This document shows, one piece after another, positions 7,794-15,831 of a DNA stretch of 64,000 nucleotides. Source of the DNA: Streptococcaceae bacterium ESL0687 (lineage in GTDB: Bacteria; Bacillota; Bacilli; Lactobacillales; Streptococcaceae); assembly GCA_029392475.1 (NCBI GenBank), contig CP113940.1:806001-870000 (forward strand), in the 5' to 3' direction. The notes under the pieces were generated by a model. It saw only the letters and a list, made by a program, of their open reading frames with translations, ran no database searches and was not told the DNA's origin. Each line of letters begins with the position of its first letter. Within the stretch, counting starts at the first letter, position 1. Made by a program: the position numbers and the translations under genes.

Positions 7794-10196
7794 CTCGGTT
7801 ACTTCTTTGACACCCTTTTCTTTACTTTCATCAAAGATAAAGGATCCATTACTTGTCCTCTCACTTAGGCCAAGATCTGCCAAATTAATATCAAATTTTT
7901 CAAGGATTAAAGAGGTTACCTGTAGGCTAGTGGAATCACTAGCATTTCCTGCCCCAAAGACATAATGAGGTGATTTTTTAAGCTCCCGCAGAGTTAAAAG
8001 TCCCCTTTTTGCCCTACTTGTAGCTGGAATGTCATCCAGCCTCATTTTCTTAAGTGCTCCCCTTTGAGTTAGGAGGTAAAATTCTTGGCTCCTGATAAGA
8101 AAGGCTGCTACGAGTTCATCATCTTCCTTGAGATTAATAGCCTTAACCCCAGCTGCCTTGGCTCCAATAACTGGGACTTCACAAATACCAAAACGAAGGG
8201 CATAACCAAATCTTGTAAGAAGCATGATTTCGTCAATTTCCTGGCAGGACTCAACTTTTATAACTTGATCCTCTGATGTTTTTAGTTTGGCAAACTTGGT
8301 TGATTTTGACTTATAAGTCCGCCAAGGTTTAAGGTCCCCTAAGGACAGACGTTTAATCTGACCTGCCTTTGTAACAGAACTAAAGAGGGTTTCTGCTTCA
8401 AAATCTGTAACAATTTGAGCATGAATTACCTTTTCTTCAGCTTCAAAATTACTTATTGTTTGAGAAAGATGTTCACCAATATCCTTCCATCTGATATCTG
8501 GCAGTTCGTGAACTGGCCTATAGATGAGGTTGGCAAGGTTTGTAAAAATTAAAAGATGGGCTGTTGTCTTGGTATTTTCTAAAAGTACAAGCTCGTCATC
8601 ATCTTTTTTACCAAGCTCTTCAGGTTTACTGGCAGCATAACTTCTTGGCGTTGTTCTCTTAAGATAGCCATCACGAGTTATGGAAACATAGGTTTCTTCC
8701 TCGCTGATTAAGCTTTCTGCCTTAATCTCAACCACTTCAACCTGGTCCACCAAGCTACTTCTTCTTGGTCTTGAAAATTTCTTTTTGACCTCACGTAGTT
8801 CACGCTTCATCAGATTAAAGAGGGTTCTCTCGTCTCCAATAATAGCTTTTAAGGTAGCAATTTTTTGATTAAGCTCTTCTTCTTCTCGTTCAAGGGCCAC
8901 AATATCTGTATTGGTCAGACGGTATAGCTGAAGGACAACAATGGCCTCAGCCTGATCTTCAGAAAATCCGTAGGATACCTTCAGATTTTCCTTGGCATCA
9001 GCCTTATTCTCACTGGCCCGGATTAGGGCTACAACCTCATCAAGGATACTTAATACCTTAATAAGACCTTCAACTATATGCAGGCGCTTTTCTGCCTTTT
9101 TTAGGTCAAAGCGACTGCGGGCCAGGATAATTTCACGGCGGTGGCTGATATAGCTCTTGAGAATTTCAACAATTCCCACCTGTCTAGGTGCCATGTTATC
9201 AATTGCTACCATATTAAAATTATAATTAGTCTGAAGGTCTGTATACTTGTAAAGATAGTTCAGAATAAGTTTTGTATCCGCATCCTTTTTAAGTTCAATG
9301 GCAATCCTAAGTCCATCACGGTCAGATTCGTCACGAACTTCAGCAATCCCAGCTACCTTTTGATTTAATCTTATGTCATCGATTTTTTTGACCAAACTAG
9401 CCTTGTTGACCTCATAAGGAATTTCAGTGACGATAATCTGTTTTTTACCGGCCTTTAAATCCTCAATTTCAGTCTTGCTTCTTAGGACAATACGTCCTCG
9501 GCCGCTTTCATAGGCTTTTTTTATTTCATCCTTGCCTTGAATAATAGCCCCAGTTGGAAAATCAGGTCCTGGAATAATCTCCATTAATTTTTCAACTTGA
9601 ACTGCCGGATGATCAACCATATAGATGGCAGCATCAATCACCTCATTTAAGTTGTGGGGCGGAATCTCTGTTGCATAACCAGCTGAAATTCCTGTTGATC
9701 CGTTAACTAAAAGATTAGGATAGCTGGCTGGAAGAACAGTTGGTTCTTTTTCTGTATCATCAAAGTTCCAAGCAAAGGGAACTGTATTTTTTTCGATGTC
9801 ATTTAAAAGATAGGCTGAAATCTCACTGAGCCTTGCTTCAGTATAACGCATGGCAGCAGGCGGATCACCGTCCATACTCCCGTTGTTACCGTGCATTTCA
9901 ATCAAGGGCTCACCCATCTTCCAGTCCTGACTCATTCGAATCATGGCATCATAGATGGAACTATCTCCGTGGGGATGGAAATTACCCATGACATTACCAA
10001 CGGACTTGGCACTTTTCCTATAACCCTTATCAAAGGTATTACCATCCTTATTCATCGAATAAAGAATACGCCTTTGAACTGGTTTCAAGCCGTCCCTAAT
10101 ATCAGGAAGGGCCCGTTCCTGGATAATATATTTTGAATAACGTCCAAAACGTTCTCCCATAATATCCTCAAGGGATAAATTTTGTATATTTGACAT
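7782..10196 (-). CDS. parC: DNA topoisomerase IV subunit A
   Basis: ParC (804 aa), the DNA-breaking subunit of topoisomerase IV that decatenates daughter chromosomes with ParE. The catalytic tyrosine is Tyr118 in AAMRYTEARL. The quinolone-resistance region reads HPHGDSSIYDAM with Ser79 and Asp83, the wild-type residues at the positions usually mutated in resistant streptococci. The C-terminal half is the beta-propeller DNA-wrapping domain. ParC rather than GyrA is chosen from the PVQRRILYSM start and from parE in the same gene run. Unusually, ktrB and ktrA lie between parE and parC. An AGGAG sits at a good distance from the ATG. Confidence 0.97.
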   Translation of the reverse strand: MSNIQNLSLEDIMGERFGRYSKYIIQERALPDIRDGLKPVQRRILYSMNKDGNTFDKGYRKSAKSVGNVMGNFHPHGDSSIYDAMIRMSQDWKMGEPLIEMHGNNGSMDGDPPAAMRYTEARLSEISAYLLNDIEKNTVPFAWNFDDTEKEPTVLPASYPNLLVNGSTGISAGYATEIPPHNLNEVIDAAIYMVDHPAVQVEKLMEIIPGPDFPTGAIIQGKDEIKKAYESGRGRIVLRSKTEIEDLKAGKKQIIVTEIPYEVNKASLVKKIDDIRLNQKVAGIAEVRDESDRDGLRIAIELKKDADTKLILNYLYKYTDLQTNYNFNMVAIDNMAPRQVGIVEILKSYISHRREIILARSRFDLKKAEKRLHIVEGLIKVLSILDEVVALIRASENKADAKENLKVSYGFSEDQAEAIVVLQLYRLTNTDIVALEREEEELNQKIATLKAIIGDERTLFNLMKRELREVKKKFSRPRRSSLVDQVEVVEIKAESLISEEETYVSITRDGYLKRTTPRSYAASKPEELGKKDDDELVLLENTKTTAHLLIFTNLANLIYRPVHELPDIRWKDIGEHLSQTISNFEAEEKVIHAQIVTDFEAETLFSSVTKAGQIKRLSLGDLKPWRTYKSKSTKFAKLKTSEDQVIKVESCQEIDEIMLLTRFGYALRFGICEVPVIGAKAAGVKAINLKEDDELVAAFLIRSQEFYLLTQRGALKKMRLDDIPATSRAKRGLLTLRELKKSPHYVFGAGNASDSTSLQVTSLILEKFDINLADLGLSERTSNGSFIFDESKEKGVKEVTEKKI

Positions 10197-10207
10197 TTTT
10201 TCTCCTA

Positions 10208-10861
10208 CTAAATCATGTTGCTAAGACTTGAAACAGCACTTTTTTCACCAATGACATAAATAAAATCACCCAGGTGAATAATTGTATCCCCAGTACCAAT
10301 TTCGGTACTACCGTCTGCCCGTCTTATCATGGCAACATTTATTTCATGTTTTTCATAGAACCTAATCTCTGAAATTTTTTTACCTTCAAATTTGGAATTA
10401 TTGACCTTCATTTCTGCAAACATCATGTCATGTGATATTTCAAAATATTCAAAGATATTGCGGTTAACTAATTTTTCGGCCAAATTTTTACCAGCATCAT
10501 CTTCTGGTTGAATAATAACATCTGCTCCAACCTTGGCTAAAACCTTAGCTTGGATAGGAGTTGCAGCCTTTGCGACCACAGTCTTCACTCCAAGTTCCTT
10601 TGTTAAAAGAGTTGTTAGGGTACTGGCCTGCTCATTTTCACCAATGGCCACCACCACATAGTCAAAATCACCAATGGCAAGGCTTTTAAGCATCCTTTCA
10701 TCCTGGGCATCACCTATAACAGCTTGTGTTGCTATATCCATGTAATCATTAACCAGACTTTCATTCTTATCGATGGCAAGAACCTCTTGGCCCCTTTCAA
10801 CAAGACCCTTGACCACACTTCCACCAAAACGGCCAAGACCAATAACTGCATATGATTTCAT
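10208..10861 (-). CDS. ktrA: KtrA-type potassium uptake regulatory subunit
   Basis: Cytoplasmic RCK protein (217 aa) that gates the KtrB potassium channel. The N-terminal Rossmann fold has GLGRFGGSV with the nucleotide-binding glycines, and acidic residues end strand 2 (AIDK). The C-terminal RCK_C domain covers about residues 135-217; in relatives it binds c-di-AMP. The length fits KtrA (about 220 aa) rather than double-RCK TrkA. It lies eight bases after ktrB and 11 bases before parC, so it is probably cotranscribed with both. Confidence 0.92.
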   Translation of the reverse strand: MKSYAVIGLGRFGGSVVKGLVERGQEVLAIDKNESLVNDYMDIATQAVIGDAQDERMLKSLAIGDFDYVVVAIGENEQASTLTTLLTKELGVKTVVAKAATPIQAKVLAKVGADVIIQPEDDAGKNLAEKLVNRNIFEYFEISHDMMFAEMKVNNSKFEGKKISEIRFYEKHEINVAMIRRADGSTEIGTGDTIIHLGDFIYVIGEKSAVSSLSNMI

Positions 10862-10869
10862 ATTTTCTC

Positions 10870-12198
10870 CTATCCAACAATAACCTGTTCTTCAGGATAT
10901 TTAAAGTAGGTATCTTTTTTATCCCTGTGGTTGATTGTATAAATTGTTGTAAAAAGACCAATCCGACCAACGAACATTAAAATAATTATTAATAACTTAC
11001 CAATAACTGATAAATCTGGAGTCATCCCCATAGAAAAACCTGCTGTAGAAATGGCAGCTATTACTTCAAAAATAATGTACTCAATCCCGTTATGATCAGG
11101 TACCTTTTCAGTCATCAAAAGAATGAAAAGACTAATAAAGGTTACTGACATGTAAAGGAAGATAACTTCATAGACCTGCATGATTGTTGACATGGGTATG
11201 GTTCGGTAGTGATAAGTCGTTGCATCTTCCCGCCTCAAAATAGCCCGGATATTTAATAATAATACTCCAAAGGTCGTGGTTTTAATCCCACCTGATGTTG
11301 AGCCACTGGTTCCTCCGATAAACATTAAAACCATGGTCAAAAAGACACCGGCATAGGCCATATTATTATAGTCATAGATGGTAAATCCTGCCGTTCTTGG
11401 ACTCACGGCCAAAAAGAAATTTTGACTCAGATAGTTAAGAATGTTTCCATCAAAATCTTTAAGGTTAATAATCATGAAAAGGAGGGTACCCCCTAAAACT
11501 AGTAAGACAGCCATAACAAGGGCTATTCTTGTATGTAAGCTCAACTTGGGATTATTTTTATAATTAAGTAAATCCATCCAGATAATAAAACCAAAACCCC
11601 CTGATAAAATCAAAAGAGACATAACAGTTAGGACATAGGGATTATCAGTAAAATCCATCAAAGAGTTACCAAAAAGATCAAAGCCTGCATTGGAAACAGC
11701 TGACACCGAGTGAAAAATACTGTACCAGAGACCCTTGGTCCATCCAAATAAAGGGACAAAGGAGACGGCCAAAAGGAAAGCTCCTCCCACCTGAATGAGG
11801 GCCATCATCTTTATAATATATTTAATCAGGTAGAAGGCTCGGCCGGAACTGGCAAAGCTATATGATTCTTTAATGACCATTGAATATTTAAGGCTGGGGT
11901 TTTGTCCTGTTAAGGTAAGAAGCATGACAACTACAGTCATAAAACCTAGACCTCCTACCTCATTCATGATAAGGATGGCCAGTTGACCCCAAAAGGACCA
12001 ATGATAGGCTGTTGGAAGAGTTGTAAGTCCAGTTACACAGGTCGCACTCGTAGCCGTAAAAAAGGCATCTAACAGGTGAGTAACCTCCCCTGTTTTACTT
12101 GCAAAAGGCATCATAAGGATAATGGTTCCTAGAAAAATAATCAAAAGGAAACCAAGACTTATAATCTGGGCTGGTTTTAATTTGCTTAAAAGGTTCAT
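10870..12198 (-). CDS. ktrB: KtrB-type potassium transporter membrane subunit
   Basis: Potassium-translocating membrane protein (442 aa) of the Trk/Ktr/HKT superfamily, with four repeated M1-pore-M2 units. Pore-loop-like segments are SATCVTGLTT near residue 63 and VSNAGFDLFG, SPRTAGFTIYD and ISTAGFSMGM further on. The open frame can extend to a TTG at 12217-12219, but no ribosome site precedes it. GGGGAT stands properly before ATG 12196-12198 (MNLLSKLKPAQ), so that start is used. It pairs with KtrA downstream. A 10-bp inverted repeat spans the parE-ktrB junction. Confidence 0.92.
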   Translation of the reverse strand: MNLLSKLKPAQIISLGFLLIIFLGTIILMMPFASKTGEVTHLLDAFFTATSATCVTGLTTLPTAYHWSFWGQLAILIMNEVGGLGFMTVVVMLLTLTGQNPSLKYSMVIKESYSFASSGRAFYLIKYIIKMMALIQVGGAFLLAVSFVPLFGWTKGLWYSIFHSVSAVSNAGFDLFGNSLMDFTDNPYVLTVMSLLILSGGFGFIIWMDLLNYKNNPKLSLHTRIALVMAVLLVLGGTLLFMIINLKDFDGNILNYLSQNFFLAVSPRTAGFTIYDYNNMAYAGVFLTMVLMFIGGTSGSTSGGIKTTTFGVLLLNIRAILRREDATTYHYRTIPMSTIMQVYEVIFLYMSVTFISLFILLMTEKVPDHNGIEYIIFEVIAAISTAGFSMGMTPDLSVIGKLLIIILMFVGRIGLFTTIYTINHRDKKDTYFKYPEEQVIVG

Positions 12199-12216
12199 AA
12201 TATCCCCGCAATCTAG

Positions 12217-12256
12217 CAAGTTATTTCTAGACTATTTTTTCTTAAAAAATAACTTG
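12217..12256 (-). repeat. 10-bp perfect inverted repeat across the parE-ktrB junction
   Basis: CAAGTTATTT (12217-12226) and its exact complement (12247-12256) are 20 bases apart. One arm is formed by the last parE codons and the stop falls in the loop. No T-run follows, so it is not a normal terminator. It may tune ktrB expression or be an RNA-processing site. Confidence 0.55.
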
Positions 12257-14182
12257 TCCGTCTTCTTCAAGGGTAAATTTAACATTGTCTTCGATCCACT
12301 TTCTCCGTGGCTCAACCTTGTCTCCCATAAGGACTGATACCCGGCGCTCAGCCTGGGCCACGTCGTCCAAGGTAACCCGGATAAGGGTTCTTGATTCCGG
12401 ATCCATGGTTGTCTCCCATAATTGGTCGGCATTCATTTCACCCAGTCCCTTGTAGCGCTGGAGGGTCGAATTTTTACCGAATTCTTTACGGAGTTCATCA
12501 AGTTCTCCGTCTGTCCAGGCATAGGCTACCTTCTCTTTTTTACCCTTGCCCTGGCTCATCTTGTAAAGTGGAGGTAGTGCTATATAGACCTTACCGGCCT
12601 CAACCAGTGGTTTCATATAGCGGTAGAAGAAGGTCAGAAGAAGGATTTGGATGTGGGCTCCGTCCGTATCAGCATCGGTCATAATGATAATCTTGTCATA
12701 GTTGACATCAGACAGGTTAAAGTCGGCCCCCACCCCAGCTCCTATGGTATAGATCATGGTGTTGATTTCCTCATTTTTCATGATGTCAGAAATCTTTGCC
12801 TTCTCCGTATTAATTACCTTACCACGAAGGGGTAAAATCGCTTGAAACTTACGGTCACGCCCCTGTTTGGCAGAGCCTCCGGCAGAGTCCCCTTCGACCA
12901 GGTAGAGTTCATTTTTCTTGGGGTTTTTCGACTGAGCTGGAGTCAGTTTTCCTGATAAAAGCCCCTTGTCCTTCTTGCTCTTCTTGCCGGTTCTTGAGTC
13001 CTCACGGGCCTTTCTAGCAGCCTCACGGGCCTCACGGGCCTTGATGGCCTTTCTAATTAGACTTTGGGCCACTTCCCCGTTTTCCATCAGAAAATATGAT
13101 AGCTGGGTTCCAACTAAGCCTTCGACAATAGGTCGAGCCAACGGACTTCCCAGCTTATCCTTGGTCTGCCCCTCAAACTGCAGGTGCTCTTCAGGCACAA
13201 GGATTGAGATCACTGCTGACAGACCTTCTCGGTAGTCACTACCGTCCAGGTTCTTGTCTTTTTCCTTTAAGAGGCCAGTCTTTCTGGCATAGTCGTTCAT
13301 GGCCTTGGTCAGAGCTGTCTTAAAGCCTGTTTCATGGGTTCCCCCGTCCTTGGTCCGGACATTGTTGACAAAGCTTAAGATATTGTCTGAGTAACCGTCA
13401 TTGTACTGGAGGGCCACTTCCACCTGGAAGTCAGCCTCTTCTCCTGCAAAATGCATGACAGGAGTCAGGGTATCCTTATCCTCATTAAGGTAAGCCACAA
13501 AGTCCTTGACCCCATTTTCATAGTGGAAGGAATCCGTCTTATCATCTCTTTCGTCAGTCAGAGTCAGGGTCACATCCTTCAATAGGAAGGCCGTCTCATT
13601 GAGTCTATCAAAGATGGTATTATACTTGTAGCTTGTAGTTGAGAAAATCTTAGGGTCTGGTAAAAAGCTAACCTTGGTCCCACTGGCCTTTTTAGGGGCC
13701 GTCCCAATTTTTTCAAGACCAGTTACCGGTTTTCCGCCGTTTTCAAAACGTTGTTTATAAATATGACCGTCCCGAGTGATTTCAACCTCCAGCCAAGAAG
13801 ACAGGGCATTAACTACAGATGATCCCACCCCGTGGAGACCTCCTGAAGTCTTGTAGCCCCCTTGGCCAAATTTACCTCCAGCATGGAGGACTGTGAAAAT
13901 GACCTCAACTGTTGGGATCCCCATTTTGTGCATTCCTGTAGGCATCCCGCGCCCGTGGTCAGATACACTGATTGAGTTATCAGCATGAATTACTACATCA
14001 ATTTGATCACCAAAGCCACTTAGGGCCTCGTCAACTGCATTGTCGACAATTTCATATACCAGGTGGTGAAGACCTGCTGAGTCCGTGGAACCAATATACA
14101 TCCCCGGTCTCTTTCTTACCGCATCAAGTCCTTCTAAGACCTGGATAGCGTCATCATTATAATGATTAATATCAATCGTCAT
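12242..14182 (-). CDS. parE: DNA topoisomerase IV subunit B
   Basis: ParE (646 aa), the ATPase subunit of topoisomerase IV. The GHKL ATPase domain is N-terminal (EIVDNAVDEAL, HGVGSSVVNALS). The TOPRIM motifs are EGDSAGGSAKQGRD, PLRGKVINTEKA and DADTDGAHI, all near the expected positions. The C-terminus shows the usual QRYKGLGEMN and DNVKFTLEE segments. It is divergent from plsY, the normal streptococcal arrangement, and is the first gene before ktrB-ktrA-parC. A promoter about 100 bases upstream gives a structured leader. Confidence 0.97.
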   Translation of the reverse strand: MTIDINHYNDDAIQVLEGLDAVRKRPGMYIGSTDSAGLHHLVYEIVDNAVDEALSGFGDQIDVVIHADNSISVSDHGRGMPTGMHKMGIPTVEVIFTVLHAGGKFGQGGYKTSGGLHGVGSSVVNALSSWLEVEITRDGHIYKQRFENGGKPVTGLEKIGTAPKKASGTKVSFLPDPKIFSTTSYKYNTIFDRLNETAFLLKDVTLTLTDERDDKTDSFHYENGVKDFVAYLNEDKDTLTPVMHFAGEEADFQVEVALQYNDGYSDNILSFVNNVRTKDGGTHETGFKTALTKAMNDYARKTGLLKEKDKNLDGSDYREGLSAVISILVPEEHLQFEGQTKDKLGSPLARPIVEGLVGTQLSYFLMENGEVAQSLIRKAIKAREAREAARKAREDSRTGKKSKKDKGLLSGKLTPAQSKNPKKNELYLVEGDSAGGSAKQGRDRKFQAILPLRGKVINTEKAKISDIMKNEEINTMIYTIGAGVGADFNLSDVNYDKIIIMTDADTDGAHIQILLLTFFYRYMKPLVEAGKVYIALPPLYKMSQGKGKKEKVAYAWTDGELDELRKEFGKNSTLQRYKGLGEMNADQLWETTMDPESRTLIRVTLDDVAQAERRVSVLMGDKVEPRRKWIEDNVKFTLEEDGQVIF

Positions 14183-14214
14183 TTTTAACCTCTAAACTAG
14201 ACCTCGACTTAAAG

Positions 14215-14314
14215 GGGCTTGAAACCGCCCTGTTAAAGCCTCAAAAGGTCCTAATACTTGGTGTCTTGCACCTTTCATCCCCATATTATACGGGAAAAAA
14301 ATTCAATTTACCAA
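14215..14314 (-). promoter_or_regulatory. parE promoter and structured leader
   Basis: Minus strand: -35 TTGGTA (14309-14314), 18-base spacer, -10 TATAAT (14285-14290). The predicted leader of about 95 bases contains small hairpins: GGTG-CAAGA-CACC (14260-14272) and GGGC with GCCC (14215-14230). AAAGGT and ACCTTT could also pair. No known riboswitch family was recognised. Confidence 0.6.
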
Positions 14315-14368
14315 TTAAAATCCAGGAAATTTTTTTAAGAAATTCAAGACAAATGAAAATCCGAGCAT

Positions 14369-14396
14369 TTAAGTAGGCTTAATTTTTTGCTATAAT
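14369..14396 (+). promoter_or_regulatory. plsY promoter, predicted leaderless
   Basis: An extended -10 TGCTATAAT with TATAAT at 14391-14396 ends only six bases before the plsY ATG (14403). A weak -35-like TTTAAG stands about 17 bases upstream. Transcription should start at or next to the A of the start codon, leaving no room for a ribosome-binding site. Confidence 0.65.
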
Positions 14397-14402
14397 AGGC
14401 CT

Positions 14403-15044
14403 ATGAAAGTTATAATTTTATTAATTACTGCCTACCTTTTGGGATCCATTCCATCAGGACTTTGGATTGGCAAAATATTTTTTGGAAAAAATTTACATGA
14501 CTACGGAAGCGGAAATACCGGAACCACTAATACCTTTAGAATTCTTGGAAAAAAAGCTGGCATAGTTGTTTTTATTTGTGATGTTTTAAAGGGTGTTATC
14601 GCAACTGCCCTACCAATGATCTTCCATGTTCACGGAATATCACCAGCTATTTTTGGCTTGGTAGCTATTTTTGGTCACACTTGTTCAATCTTTGATGGTT
14701 TCAAGGGTGGAAAGGCTGTTGCTACAAGTGCTGGTATGATTTTAACCTACAACCCACTTTTCTTCCTTTTCCTTTTCATTGTCTTTATGATTGCCTTATA
14801 CCTAACAAGTATGGTTAGTTTTTCAAGTATTACCATCTGCCTTGCGGCCATTCTTGCGGTTACTGTTTTCCCGGCCTTCCACTTTATCTTTAAATCCTAT
14901 GATCCGGTCTTTTTAATTTTAATTCTTGTCCTAGCAACATTTATCATTTACAAGCACCGGGATAACCTTAAAAGAATTAAAAATCATGAGGAAAACCTAG
15001 TTCCTTTTGGACTAAATTTAACCAAACAGAAACCTAAAAAATAA
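14403..15044 (+). CDS. plsY: Acyl-phosphate:glycerol-3-phosphate acyltransferase PlsY
   Basis: Membrane enzyme (213 aa) that acylates glycerol-3-phosphate from acyl-phosphate, the first step of phospholipid synthesis. Three conserved loops are clear: [12 protein letters not shown] (about 36-47), [13 protein letters not shown] (about 101-113) and [16 protein letters not shown] near the C-terminus. Five or more hydrophobic helices are visible. The start is secure because the N-terminus [15 protein letters not shown] aligns with streptococcal PlsY. No Shine-Dalgarno sequence precedes it and the -10 element is six bases away, so the mRNA is probably leaderless. It is divergent from parE. Confidence 0.96.
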   Translation: MKVIILLITAYLLGSIPSGLWIGKIFFGKNLHDYGSGNTGTTNTFRILGKKAGIVVFICDVLKGVIATALPMIFHVHGISPAIFGLVAIFGHTCSIFDGFKGGKAVATSAGMILTYNPLFFLFLFIVFMIALYLTSMVSFSSITICLAAILAVTVFPAFHFIFKSYDPVFLILILVLATFIIYKHRDNLKRIKNHEENLVPFGLNLTKQKPKK

Positions 15045-15063
15045 GGTCTTAAACCCCGTAAAA

Positions 15064-15110
15064 ACACTAAATGTAGTAGCTTTGAATTTTTCAGGCACTA
15101 GATATAGTGT
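15064..15110 (+). promoter_or_regulatory. Paired NrdR boxes upstream of nrdHIEF
   Basis: ACACTAAATGTAGTAG (15064-15079) and GCACTAGATATAGTGT (15095-15110) match the NrdR-box consensus ACACWATATATWGTGT; the second is nearly perfect. They start 31 bases apart, the three-helical-turn spacing typical of NrdR operators. This places the class Ib reductase operon under the ATP/dATP-sensing repressor NrdR (established for the family; inferred here). The second box with its T-run can also form the plsY terminator. Confidence 0.8.
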
Positions 15111-15117
15111 TTTTTTG
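15095..15117 (+). terminator. Possible plsY terminator sharing the second NrdR box
   Basis: CACTA-GATA-TAGTG followed by TTTTTTT, 51 bases after the plsY stop. The stem is short (5 bp) and coincides with an NrdR operator half-pair, so the dual role is uncertain. Confidence 0.45.
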
Positions 15118-15118
15118 C

Positions 15119-15147
15119 TTGCCAAAATAGAAATTTTATTTTAGAAT
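15119..15147 (+). promoter_or_regulatory. nrdHIEF promoter
   Basis: -35 TTGCCA (15119-15124), 17-base spacer, -10 TAGAAT (15142-15147), lying nine bases downstream of the second NrdR box. AAGGAG at 15170-15175 serves nrdH. Confidence 0.7.
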
Positions 15148-15183
15148 TATTGAATAAACAATACGAGATAAGGAGTTAATATT

Positions 15184-15402
15184 ATGGTAACAGTTTTCTC
15201 AAAAAACAACTGTATGCAGTGTAATATGGTTAAAAAATGGCTTAATGACAAGGGGGCCCAGTTCAAGGAAATTAACCTTGATGAACAGCCAGAATATATC
15301 ACTCAAGTTAAAGAGATGGGATTCATGGCAGCACCTGTTGTTTCAAATGGTGAAATTGCTTTTTCTGGTTTCCGCCCTGGGGAACTTGCTAAGCTTATCT
15401 AA
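15184..15402 (+). CDS. nrdH: Glutaredoxin-like protein NrdH
   Basis: Small redoxin (72 aa), the specific electron donor for class Ib ribonucleotide reductase. The redox pair is Cys10-Met-Gln-Cys13 (NNCMQCNMVKKW), and the C-terminal half has the NrdH signature AAPVV and FSGFRPGEL. The length equals typical NrdH. It opens the nrdHIEF operon, with a clear AAGGAG before the ATG, and its stop codon directly abuts the nrdI ATG. Confidence 0.96.
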   Translation: MVTVFSKNNCMQCNMVKKWLNDKGAQFKEINLDEQPEYITQVKEMGFMAAPVVSNGEIAFSGFRPGELAKLI

Positions 15403-15759
15403 ATGAAGGTAGCCTACTTTTCAGTTACAGGTCAGGTTAAGCGCTTTGTCGCAAAACTTGGCCTTGAAAACTTTAGTATTACTGATTTTTCACAGGAAGA
15501 TGCTACTAGTGACTACATTTTAATCGTACCTACCTATGAAGAAATGATTACAGAACCTGCAGATGATTTTCTAGAAGATTATTCAGAAAATTGCTTAGGA
15601 GTTGTAGGGTCTGGAAATAGGAACTTTGGTGACGAGTTTGTTTTCACAGCAAAGGATTTAGCGAAAAAATATGATATTCCCATGCTCTATGCCTTTGAGT
15701 TTAATGGGACCCAAGAGGATGTTCAAAATGTCCTTAACTTAATAGAAGAAATTAGATGA
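15403..15759 (+). CDS. nrdI: Ribonucleotide reductase flavodoxin NrdI
   Basis: Flavodoxin-like protein (118 aa) that helps assemble the Mn(III)2-tyrosyl radical of NrdF. The FMN-binding segment begins YFSVTGQVKRF and later GVVGSGNRNFGDEF. NrdI is slightly shorter than many homologues but complete. The ATG follows the nrdH stop with no gap, so translation is coupled. A 7-bp inverted repeat lies between it and nrdE. Confidence 0.94.
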   Translation: MKVAYFSVTGQVKRFVAKLGLENFSITDFSQEDATSDYILIVPTYEEMITEPADDFLEDYSENCLGVVGSGNRNFGDEFVFTAKDLAKKYDIPMLYAFEFNGTQEDVQNVLNLIEEIR

Positions 15760-15777
15760 TTTATCCCTAAGTTTGCT

Positions 15778-15799
15778 ACAATATAACCGATAATATTGT
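15778..15799 (+). repeat. Inverted repeat between nrdI and nrdE
   Basis: ACAATAT (15778-15784) and ATATTGT (15793-15799) flank an 8-base loop, extendable by a wobble and a G-C pair. It lies just before the nrdE ribosome site and has no T-run. An mRNA processing or translation-control hairpin is possible. Confidence 0.45.
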
Positions 15800-15831
15800 G
15801 GCAAATTTTTATTTGTGAAATTGGAGAATTT

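Noticed and set aside
12199-12219. TTG-started seven-residue extension of KtrB
   Set aside because: GGGGAT supports the ATG at 12196-12198, and nothing supports the TTG.
15796-15831. N-terminal extension of NrdE from a TTG codon
   Set aside because: No ribosome site precedes it, while GGAG and family conservation fix the start at 15832; the extension also runs over the nrdI-nrdE hairpin.
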